Positions 1-6,600 of a stretch of 7,624 bases of DNA are shown here, one piece after another. Position numbers and translations under genes: made by a program. Source of the stretch: Schaalia odontolytica (GTDB lineage Bacteria > Actinomycetota > Actinomycetes > Actinomycetales > Actinomycetaceae). The notes under the pieces are model-generated. The model did no database searches, was not told where the DNA came from, and saw nothing but the letters and a program-made list of their open reading frames with translations. Every line of letters begins with the position of its first letter. Position 1 is the stretch's first letter. The stretch is from contig CATYYP010000086.1 in NCBI GenBank assembly GCA_958415245.1, forward strand, positions 1 through 7,624, written 5' to 3'.

Positions 1-100
1 GCGGCGGACCCCGCCGCCACACCCCGCCGCGCCACCGCGCGCATCGGGCGAGTACCCACCCCGGGCGGCTCCCAGCCCAGCCACCCGCATGGGCCGGATA

Positions 101-151
101 AAAGAAGGGGAGAGGGGCCACGGCCTCGTCCCCGAAACCGCGCCCCTCTCC
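101..151 (-). terminator. Rho-independent terminator of ilvA
   Basis: Read on the minus strand, a 10-bp perfect stem (151-142 pairing with 118-109, GGAGAGGGGC against GCCCCTCTCC) encloses a GC-rich loop that can itself pair further (121-128 with 133-140, with mismatches). The stem is followed by CCTTCTTTTAT, a T-rich tract. It begins 20 nt past the ilvA stop codon, the expected place for its terminator. On the plus strand the hairpin has no T tract, so it looks directional for ilvA. Confidence 0.85.
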
Positions 152-170
152 AGCGCTTTGTACGACCTCG

Positions 171-1457
171 TCAGATCACGAGTCGCGTGATCTCCGAATC
201 CAACGGCAGCTCCTCCACGTGCAGGGGTGAGGCCTCCATGCGGTGCCGAAGCCCGTCGATGTCATCCGGGTTCGACAAATCGATGCCCACCAGCGCGGGG
301 CCGAGCTCGCGGTTGTTCTTCTTCGTGTACTCGAAGTGCACGATATCGTCCGCGGGACCCAGCACATCCGACAGGAAGACGCGCAGCATGCCCGGCTGCT
401 GCGGGAAGGTCACGAGGAAGTAGTGACGCAGGCCCTCGTGGCGCAGCGAGCGTTCCATGACCTCCGCGTAGCGCGTCAGGTCGTTGTTACCGCCCGACAC
501 TACGCACACGATTGCGCCGTCGGAGCGGCCCAGCAGCGCCTTGCGATCCGCCGGATCGGTCAAATACACGTGCGCGGCCGTGGACGCGAGAGCGCCTGCA
601 GGCTCGGCAATGACGCCGTCGGACTGGTAGAGCTCCAGCATCTCCGTGCACACCGCGCCCTCGGGGACGACCAGCACGGAATCAACGAACTGCGACGCGA
701 TGTGGAAGGGGAGCGAACCCGCCCGGCCCACCGCCGTGCCATCCACGAAAGGATCGACCTTCGCCAGGGACATCGGCTGCCCGGCCTCGAGAGCTGCGTG
801 CATCGACGCCGCGCCCGCGGGCTCCACGCCGATGATCTTCACCTCCGGACGATTCGCGCGCAGCCACGTCGCGATACCCGCGATGAGGCCGCCGCCGCCC
901 ACGGGTACCAGGATGGCCGCCGTGTCCTCGGGCATCTGCTGCTCGAGCTCGACGCCAATCGTGCCCTGACCAGCGATCGTGAACGGATCATCGTAGGGAT
1001 GAACGTAGGTGCGGCCCGTGGCGCGCGCGGCCTCCTGGGCCAGTGCGTTTGCGCGGTCGAACGTGCCATCCACGATGACCTGCTCAACCCACTGCCCACC
1101 AATCGTCGCGATACGGCGACGCTTCTGACGAGGCGTGTTCGAGGGAAGGTAGATCGTGCCTCGCACGCCCAGGTGGGCGCAGGCATATGCCAGGCCCTGC
1201 GCGTGGTTACCGGCCGACGCACACACGACGCCGCGTTCGCGCTCGGCGGGAGACAGGAGCGACATGCGCGCGTAGGCGCCGCGCACCTTGAAGGAGCGGC
1301 ACTTCTGCTGGTCCTCACGCTTGAGCAGAATGTCGACGCCGGCCTCGGTGGACAGACGCTCGGAACGATCCAGATTCGTGCGAACGGCGACCCCCTCTAG
1401 GGCGGTGGCGGCCTGACGGATGTCCTTCGGCGTGGTCACGTGAGAACTAGCGGTCAT
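171..1457 (-). CDS. ilvA: Threonine ammonia-lyase (threonine dehydratase), biosynthetic short form
   Basis: This 428-aa cytosolic PLP enzyme deaminates L-threonine to 2-oxobutanoate, the committed step of isoleucine synthesis. Visible motifs are SFKVRGAY at 55-62 (Lys57 is the Schiff-base lysine), KREDQQ at 46-51, SAGNHAQG at 81-88, the phosphate-binding glycine loop GGGG at 187-190, and SGGNND at 321-326. Residues about 343-428 form a single ACT-like regulatory domain (FLVTFPQQPGMLRVFL at 347-362), the usual site of isoleucine/valine control in this family. The length matches Corynebacterium and Bacillus IlvA, which have one ACT-like domain, and not the ~514-aa two-domain E. coli enzyme. The reading frame stays open upstream into orn, but the ATG at 1457 is chosen because GGAAGGAG lies 5 nt before it and family homology begins there. 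It stands alone, divergent from orn, with no ilvBNC neighbours in view. A catabolic role is less likely given the ACT-like domain. Confidence 0.95.
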   Translation of the reverse strand: MTASSHVTTPKDIRQAATALEGVAVRTNLDRSERLSTEAGVDILLKREDQQKCRSFKVRGAYARMSLLSPAERERGVVCASAGNHAQGLAYACAHLGVRGTIYLPSNTPRQKRRRIATIGGQWVEQVIVDGTFDRANALAQEAARATGRTYVHPYDDPFTIAGQGTIGVELEQQMPEDTAAILVPVGGGGLIAGIATWLRANRPEVKIIGVEPAGAASMHAALEAGQPMSLAKVDPFVDGTAVGRAGSLPFHIASQFVDSVLVVPEGAVCTEMLELYQSDGVIAEPAGALASTAAHVYLTDPADRKALLGRSDGAIVCVVSGGNNDLTRYAEVMERSLRHEGLRHYFLVTFPQQPGMLRVFLSDVLGPADDIVHFEYTKKNNRELGPALVGIDLSNPDDIDGLRHRMEASPLHVEELPLDSEITRLVI

Positions 1458-1462
1458 GGGAA

Positions 1463-1470
1463 CTCCTTCC
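1463..1470 (-). promoter_or_regulatory. Shine-Dalgarno site of ilvA
   Basis: GGAAGGAG on the minus strand ends 5 nt before the ATG at 1457. It decides the start, since the open frame runs a further 113 codons upstream through the divergent promoter region and into orn. Confidence 0.85.
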
Positions 1471-1481
1471 AATACCCTTCT

Positions 1482-1487
1482 AGTGTA
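1482..1487 (-). promoter_or_regulatory. Probable -10 element of the ilvA promoter
   Basis: TACACT on the minus strand fits the actinobacterial TAnnnT -10 consensus. Transcription would start about 7 nt downstream, near 1475, giving a leader of about 18 nt that contains only the ribosome-binding site. That leaves no room for an attenuator or riboswitch. No convincing -35 box is seen at 16-18 bp spacing. Confidence 0.5.
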
Positions 1488-1538
1488 GTAGTGGCCACCG
1501 CCCCCAAGTCCCACCCAACCGTATGACCCAGAGCGCAC

Positions 1539-1544
1539 TAACAT
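1539..1544 (+). promoter_or_regulatory. Probable -10 element of the orn promoter
   Basis: TAACAT fits TAnnnT and lies exactly 7 nt upstream of the GTG at 1552. That places the predicted transcription start on or next to the start codon, the arrangement of leaderless actinobacterial mRNAs. The -35 region is not recognisable. Confidence 0.45.
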
Positions 1545-1551
1545 AGAAGGC

Positions 1552-2190
1552 GTGAAAACTTTGAAAGACCCCCTGGTCTGGATTGACTGCGAAATGACCG
1601 GCCTGGACGTCTCAAGCGACGCCCTCATCGAGGTGGCCGTGGTCGTGACCGACGGCGACCTCACGATTGTCGACCCCGGCATGGACGTGCTGATCACTCC
1701 GCCCGCCGAAGCCCTCGACAACATGAACGACTTCGTGCGTAACATGCACACTTCCTCCGGGCTGCTCGATGACCTGCAGACGTCGTCTGTGTCCATGGAA
1801 GAGGCAACCGAGCAGGTTCTGTCCTACATTAAGCGCTTCGTGCCCCAGCAGGGCAAGGCGCTCCTGGCGGGCAACTCGGTGGGCACCGACAAGATGTTCC
1901 TTGAGGCGAACATGCCCTCCGTCATCGATCACCTGCACTACCGCCTGGTGGACGTGTCTTCCATCAAGGAACTGGCCAAGCGGTGGTACCGCGCCGCCTT
2001 CGCCGAGTCGCCCGACAAGCACGGTGGTCACCGTGCGCTGGCGGACATCCTGGAGTCCATCCAGGAGCTCGAGTACTATCGCCGCGTGCTCTTCCCGGCC
2101 GAGCCGGTCACCACCGAGCGCGCGCGTGAGGTTGCTCGCGAGGTTGTTGCCCTAGGCATTCCCGCTATGGGCGAGGCCGCCGAGGCCTGA
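1552..2190 (+). CDS. orn: Oligoribonuclease (DEDDh 3'-5' exoribonuclease)
   Basis: A 212-aa cytosolic exonuclease that degrades very short RNAs (2-5 nt), including linear dinucleotides such as pGpG, finishing mRNA decay. The DEDDh catalytic set is visible: Asp12 and Glu14 in WIDCEMTGL, Asp113 in AGNSVGTDKMFLEANMP, and His160 with Asp165 in HRALADI. The conserved DVSSIKELAKRWY stretch (134-146) is also present. About 30 C-terminal residues past the nuclease fold are Ala/Glu-rich, as in other actinobacterial Orn. The start is uncertain. GTG 1552 suits a leaderless transcript. In-frame TTG 1561 has AGAAGG 10 nt upstream and would give an N-terminus (MKDPLVWIDCEM) equal in length to what I recall of mycobacterial Orn. 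Either choice keeps all catalytic residues. The gene is monocistronic, divergent from ilvA, and followed by its own terminator. Confidence 0.95.
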   Translation: MKTLKDPLVWIDCEMTGLDVSSDALIEVAVVVTDGDLTIVDPGMDVLITPPAEALDNMNDFVRNMHTSSGLLDDLQTSSVSMEEATEQVLSYIKRFVPQQGKALLAGNSVGTDKMFLEANMPSVIDHLHYRLVDVSSIKELAKRWYRAAFAESPDKHGGHRALADILESIQELEYYRRVLFPAEPVTTERAREVAREVVALGIPAMGEAAEA

Positions 2191-2207
2191 TTGTCATTCG
2201 TCACGCC

Positions 2208-2241
2208 AAGCGGCGGCATCCCTGCGGGGGTGTCGCCGCTT
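2208..2241 (+). terminator. Hairpin terminator of orn
   Basis: A 15-bp stem (2208-2222 with 2227-2241, including two G-U wobble pairs) closes on a UGCG tetraloop, starting 18 nt after the orn stop. The following T tract is weak (CGCTGTTTC), as often in high-G+C actinobacteria. Confidence 0.75.
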
Positions 2242-2275
2242 CGCTGTTTCAGGAGTGTTGGCTGCGCGCAGCGTG

Positions 2276-2344
2276 GCGTCCACAGGGGCGTGTACGCACC
2301 GCTCGTTATCCACAGGGGTACGAGGCGAACGCGCGTCATCCACA
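2276..2344 (+). repeat. Three DnaA-box-like direct repeats, exactly 30 bp apart
   Basis: The nonamers are GCGTCCACA (2276-2284), TTATCCACA (2306-2314) and TCATCCACA (2336-2344). The middle one equals the classical DnaA-box consensus TTATCCACA, the third matches 8/9 and the first 6/9. Each is followed by GGG or GGGG, so the shared core is TCCACAGGG, starting at 2279, 2309 and 2339. The sequence between repeats is not conserved. All lie in the same orientation between the orn terminator and ssb, so they may be regulatory sites for ssb. DnaA as the ligand is inferred from the motif alone. Confidence 0.6.
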
Positions 2345-2390
2345 GGGTGCGCTGCGGCGCTTGAAGTGGCGTGGCGTGTGGGGCTTTCCT

Positions 2391-2400
2391 GGATGCATCC
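2391..2400. promoter_or_regulatory. Perfect 10-bp palindrome upstream of ssb
   Basis: GGATGCATCC is self-complementary and lies 36 bp before the ssb start codon, between the DnaA-box-like repeats and the ribosome-binding site. The half-site GATGCA recurs at 2428-2433 and 2436-2441, the last overlapping the ATG. It could be an operator, but no regulator is encoded nearby and a chance occurrence is possible. Confidence 0.3.
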
Positions 2401-2423
2401 GGCCAACGCCGGCCAGAACGGAC

Positions 2424-2429
2424 AAAGGA
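2424..2429 (+). promoter_or_regulatory. Shine-Dalgarno site of ssb
   Basis: AAAGGA ends 7 nt before the ATG at 2437. It favours this start over an earlier in-frame start at 2371, whose extra 22 residues do not resemble the family. No TAnnnT -10 element was found upstream, so the ssb promoter is not located. Confidence 0.65.
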
Positions 2430-2436
2430 TGCAACG

Positions 2437-3225
2437 ATGCAGGACATATCGACGACCCTGAGGGGCCGTATCGGATCAGAACCGATGATGAAGCACGTCA
2501 AGGGCGACGTCTGCGTGACGACCTTCCGGCTCGCAATTACGAAGTGGCGCTTCACGAGCGATACGCGAACGGGCAACGCCTCCTACGTGGAGGACGGCGC
2601 CTACTGGTACACAGTGGAAACATGGGACACGCTGGCCTCCAACGTGTTTCGCAGCTGTCGCAAGGGTGACCCCGTCGTCGTGGTCGCCCGTCCCGTTCCA
2701 AACGGTTGGATCGACGGTAATGGGCAGATTCGGTCATCGATCGTCTACCGGGCCTCCTCGGTCGGCCACGATTTGGCACGGGGAACCTCCCAGTTCACCA
2801 AGAATGGCGCGCACGCGACCGATGAGCCTGCGGGTGGGACGCAGGGGGATCCCTATTCGACGAGGCAGGGGCTGGGATCTGCGTTCACGGCTCAGGCTGG
2901 GGAACACCAGGGAGACCTGGGCACCGATGTGCACGCTCACGTAGCGGTGCCGGATGAGAGTACGGACAACCTGCCCGATGAGGTGGCCCACTCTCTCAAT
3001 GAGCCGACGTCCTACGCTCCGACAGGCGCAGTGGGTGCAGAACTCTCACCGCTTCCCACGCCCGAAAAACCCGAGAGGTCCGAGGAAGAACCCTCGGACC
3101 CGGGTAGGAACTCGTCGTCATGCTTCGACTATTCCACGCTGGAAGGCGGACACGCAGATGCGACGAAAAACGATGCGTTCGAGCCTCTTGACGGCGACGC
3201 GGACGAGCCGCCCGATGCCGCCTAG
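2437..3225 (+). CDS. ssb: Single-stranded DNA-binding protein, OB-fold with long acidic tail
   Basis: A 262-aa protein with an N-terminal SSB-type OB fold (about 1-120). Family features visible are TTFRLAIT (28-35), YWYTVETWDTLASNVFRS (56-73), KGDPVVVVARP (76-86) and the actinobacterial signature SSVGHDLARGTSQF (107-120). Family members bind single-stranded DNA as oligomers and recruit repair or replication partners through the C-terminus. Residues 121-262 look disordered, rich in Gly, Pro, Asp, Glu, Ser and Thr, and end in DGDADEPPDAA: acidic, but without the usual DDDxPF-type tip. No rpsF or rpsR neighbours are present, so this is probably a second SSB paralogue and not the main replicative one (inference). 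Codon use looks less biased than in fas. The 3' end carries the likely terminator of the opposing fas-acpS operon, and the stop codon overlaps that of acpS. Confidence 0.85.
   Translation: MQDISTTLRGRIGSEPMMKHVKGDVCVTTFRLAITKWRFTSDTRTGNASYVEDGAYWYTVETWDTLASNVFRSCRKGDPVVVVARPVPNGWIDGNGQIRSSIVYRASSVGHDLARGTSQFTKNGAHATDEPAGGTQGDPYSTRQGLGSAFTAQAGEHQGDLGTDVHAHVAVPDESTDNLPDEVAHSLNEPTSYAPTGAVGAELSPLPTPEKPERSEEEPSDPGRNSSSCFDYSTLEGGHADATKNDAFEPLDGDADEPPDAA
3064..3105 (-). terminator. Probable fas-acpS terminator inside the ssb coding sequence
   Basis: On the minus strand a two-part stem forms: ACCCG/CGGGT (3105-3101 with 3073-3069) plus GGTCCGAGG/CCTCGGACC (3100-3092 with 3085-3077), a 6-nt loop and a 3-nt bulge (3074-3076). 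It is followed by TTTTT at 3069-3065. It lies about 117 nt beyond the acpS stop. On the plus strand the sequence after the hairpin is AGGAACTCG with no T tract, so it should not terminate ssb itself. Confidence 0.75.
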
Positions 3226-3686
3226 GCGGACGCGTCCACGATCGCGACCTGCGCGATGGCGCACTCCCCGTCGTGGCTGATGGATACGAGCGCTCTCCAC
3301 GTGGAAGGCGCTCCGAGTGACTCCTCGCAGGCAGCTGCGACTCGGCCGTGCAGCGTGAGAGCGGGACGGTTCCACTCGTCGTGGATGACCTCAATCTCGT
3401 GCCAGTCGACGTCGTCGGTGCCAATGAGAGGAGGGGAGCCGAAAAGGGCGCACGACCAGGCCTTGATAAAGGCCTCCTTCGCGGCCCACAGGCCGCCCGC
3501 GTGACGGGCGACGGCCTCGTCATAGCGTGCGGAACCGGGCTGCGCGCCAGAGGTAGCGGCGGCGCGGGCGCGGACCCGGCGGGCCTCCCTGGGCGTCAGG
3601 ACGCCGTTCAGGAAGGCCGAGCCCGGCTCTCTCACCTGAGCGGCAAACTCAGGGAGGGAGACCAGGTCAACGCCGAGTCCGCGCAT
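3222..3686 (-). CDS. acpS: Holo-ACP synthase (4'-phosphopantetheinyl transferase, AcpS type)
   Basis: A 154-aa enzyme that transfers 4'-phosphopantetheine from CoA to the carrier serine of an ACP. Family motifs are GVDLV (5-9; Asp7 a Mg2+ ligand), WAAKEAFIKAW (67-77; Glu71 the second acidic ligand, Lys70 and Lys75 conserved) and the C-terminal SISHDGECAIA (135-145). It is somewhat longer than the usual 120-130 aa; the extra part lies about 42-62 between helices. The ATG at 3686 lies 3 bp after the fas stop, with GGAAGG 10 nt upstream inside the fas tail, so the two are surely co-transcribed and probably translationally coupled. Mycobacteria have the same fas-acpS neighbourhood, where AcpS activates FAS-I. 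Its natural substrate here is therefore likely the ACP domain of the adjacent synthase. The TAG stop (3224-3222) overlaps the ssb stop on the other strand. Confidence 0.95.
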   Translation of the reverse strand: MRGLGVDLVSLPEFAAQVREPGSAFLNGVLTPREARRVRARAAATSGAQPGSARYDEAVARHAGGLWAAKEAFIKAWSCALFGSPPLIGTDDVDWHEIEVIHDEWNRPALTLHGRVAAACEESLGAPSTWRALVSISHDGECAIAQVAIVDASA

Positions 3687-3689
3687 CGC

Positions 3690-6600
3690 TCACTTGCCTT
3701 CCGGCAGGTGGTAGAAGCCGTCCTCGCCGAGGCGGGCGTTCGGATCCAGCAGGATCGCGGCCTCGACTTCGTGCGCGTCACCGGCAACGCCCGCAGCCGG
3801 GTCGTCGGGCAGGCGACGACCCTCCACCGAGGTGAACAGCGGGGCGTGGCCCAGCATGCCCATCTCGATGTGACGCTGGCCGTTGCGCAGGCGACGATCC
3901 GACGCGGCGCGCCACGCCTCGAGGCGCTCGCGTCCGGCCTCGCGCTCCACGATGGCCTCGAAGGCGGCCGGGTTGACCAGCGCCAGGAAGCCGGAGACGT
4001 GGCCGAAGCCGAGCGAGGTCGCGAACGCCGCGCGCACCGGTCCACGAGAGGACAGGTTGAGCGGGGAACGCAGCCACACGAGCGGGCTGTACTTCTCCAT
4101 CGCGTCGTCGACGCAGTCCAGCGCGACGTTCGCGGGGATCAGACCCGTGCGGAATACGTCGATGATGCCGCCGACCTGGAACACGCAGGCGCCGCCCTTC
4201 GCGTGACCCGTGAGGGTCTTCTGCGAGATGACCAGCAGCGGGTTACCGGGGGTGCGGCCCAGCGCCATGCCGACGCGGGTGTGCAGATCCGACTCGTTGG
4301 GGTCGTTGGCGTTCGTGGACGTGTCGTGCTTGGACACGAAGGCCACGTCGTCGATGCCCACGCCGAGCTCGGCGAGGTTGCGGGCGATGACCGAGTCACG
4401 TCCGCCGCGTGCCACTGCGAGGGCACCCAGGCCGGGCGCCGGAATCGAGGTGTGCGCGCCGTCGCTGAAGGTCTGCGCGTGTGCCACGACAGCCAGGACC
4501 GGCAGGTTCATGTCGAGCGCCACCGACGCGCGGGTCAGCAGCACGGTGCCGCCACCCTGCGCCTCGACGAAGCCGCCGCGGCGGCGGTCGTTAGCGCGCG
4601 AGACGAAGCGCGAGGAGATACCGCGAGCGAGCAGCTCGTTGGAGTTCGCCGTCGCGTTCATTGCGCCGAAGCCGACGATCGACTCGACCTGGATGTCGTC
4701 GATCGCGCCGGCCACGACGAAGTCCGCCTTGCCGGCCTTGATCTTGTCGAGGCCCTCCTCGATGGACACCGCGGCGGTCGCGCAGGCACCGACCGGGTTG
4801 ATCATCGAGCCGTAGCCGCCGACGTACGACTGCATGGTGTGTGCAGCCACGACGTTGGGCAGGGTCTCCTGCAGGATGTCCTGCGGGTAATCCTCGCCTA
4901 GGAAGCGGTCGACGAAGAGCTTGTGCATCGAGCGCATGCCACCGAAGCCGGTTCCCTGCGTGGAGGCCACGGTCGCCGGGTGGACGACGCGCAGCAGCTC
5001 GGCGGGGCTGAAGCCGGCAGACACGAACGCGTCCACGGCGGAGACCAGGTTCCATACGGCGATCGGGTCGATCGAATCCAGCATTGAGGCCGGGATGCCC
5101 CAGCGAGCCGGATCGAAGTCCGTCGGGAACAGGCCGCCGATGCGGCGGTTCAGCGTCGCGCGACGCGGCACGCGCACCTGGGCGCCGGCCTTGCGGGTCA
5201 CCTGCCACTCACCGAACGCGGTCTGCTCGATGACGGTGAACTGCGGGTCAGCCTCGGCGTAGGAGCGCGCCTCGGCCTCGTCCTCAACCGTGAAGGTGAT
5301 GTCGCGGTCCAGGAAGACCATCGCGGACTCGGGCGTGTAGCCGTCGTGCAGCGGGCCATCGTCGTGGAAGAAGCGCACGCCGGAGCGGGCCACGACCTCG
5401 TCGCGGTAGCGATCGAAGATCTCCGACTCGGGGACCAGCTGGTCGTCCTTGTCGTACCAGCCGCCCACGGGGGTGTCCGACCAGGTCAGCAGGCCGGTCA
5501 TCCACGCCAGCTCGAGCACGCCCGCGGGGGTGAGCTCGACGGAGCCGTCGGTGTGGATACCGAGCTCGGCCTGGACGCGGGTACGGGCGCTGCCCCACGG
5601 GCCGACCTCGCCGTGACCGACGATGACGACCGTGTCGGCCAGCGACGCGGTGGTGCCACCCCACTGCGAGGGGTCGACGTGCGGCACGGTGACCTGCGAG
5701 GGCGAGGGAAGCGCGGAGACGGTCGCGACCGGCTGCTCAGCCGGGGGTGCGGGGATGGCAGCCTCGGCCTGAGCGCGCAGGGCACGCAGGTCGATGGAGG
5801 AGTCCAGGCCGCCGGTCAGGTCGGCGTCCACCGGGGCGGTGGCAGCCTGCGCGCGCACCTCGGTGCTCGACAGGTTGAGCAGCTGCTCGGCCATTTCCTC
5901 GGTCGACCAGGTGCGAACACCCGCGGACTCGACGGCGGCGACCATCGGATCGTTGCCGCCCATGAGGCCGGTGCCACGCACCCAGCCGATACGCGGGTGA
6001 GCGATCGAGACACGCGAGCCCCAGATCGGCTCGGCTGCCCAGCGGGTTGCGATGGCATCGAAGGAGGCCTTCGCCTCGGCGTACGCCCCGTCGCCGCCGA
6101 AGATACCGCGGTTCGGGGAACCGGGCAGTACGACGTGCAGGCGATGGTCAGCGTGCGTGTCGGAACCGATCGCGCACAGGCCGGCGATGGAACGCTCGAC
6201 GCTCCACAGCAGCAGGCGCATCTGGTTCTCAGAGGCCGGGCCCGCGTCAGCCAGTGTGCCGGAAACGCGCGGAGCAGCGAACGGGTAGAACAGCGTTGGG
6301 ACCAGGGCTTCCTTGGTCACCTTCACGTCGGCGCCCACGGACTTCGTCTGCTCGGTGCCGATCCACTCCACGAGCGCATCCACGTCGCGGTAGGAGGCCA
6401 GGTTCGCGGGAACCAGCCACAGCTTCGCACCGCCAGCGGCGTGCGTGCGGTAGAGCTCCTTGGCGAAAGCCAGGCGCGAGGCGGAGATCGACGAGGAGGT
6501 CGCGATGACCGTCGCGCCACCGGCGAGCAGGCCGCCCACGACCGCGCCACCGATGGAGGCGGGGGTCATGCCGGTGACCACGGCGACGTCGTTCGCGTAG

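Noticed and set aside
1..101. Possible tail of a plus-strand gene ending at TAA 99-101, and a 7-bp hairpin at 1-17
   Set aside because: The frame is open from the left edge but gives only Pro/Arg/His-rich sequence without recognisable similarity. The hairpin has no T tract and sits in GC-only sequence, so neither is supportable.
243..1400. Plus-strand open frame (385 codons) antisense to ilvA
   Set aside because: Composition is typical of a shadow frame, and the opposite strand has all IlvA motifs intact.
1458..1796. N-terminal extension of the ilvA frame into orn
   Set aside because: The extra 113 codons have no IlvA homology, overlap the orn coding sequence on the other strand, and precede an excellent ribosome-binding site at the real ATG (1457).
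2399..2412. Small inverted repeat CCGGC-CAAC-GCCGG upstream of ssb
   Set aside because: Only 5 bp, with no T tract, in GC-rich sequence where such repeats are common.
3228..3237. Palindrome GGACGCGTCC just after the ssb stop as a plus-strand terminator
   Set aside because: It is too short without a loop, is not followed by T residues, and lies within acpS codons. No convincing plus-strand terminator for ssb was found.
3348..4901. Long plus-strand open frame (517 codons) antisense to acpS and fas
   Set aside because: Its product is rich in Arg, His and Val with no recognisable family, as expected from the reverse frame of a high-GC gene. The minus strand encodes well-conserved FAS-I and AcpS throughout.
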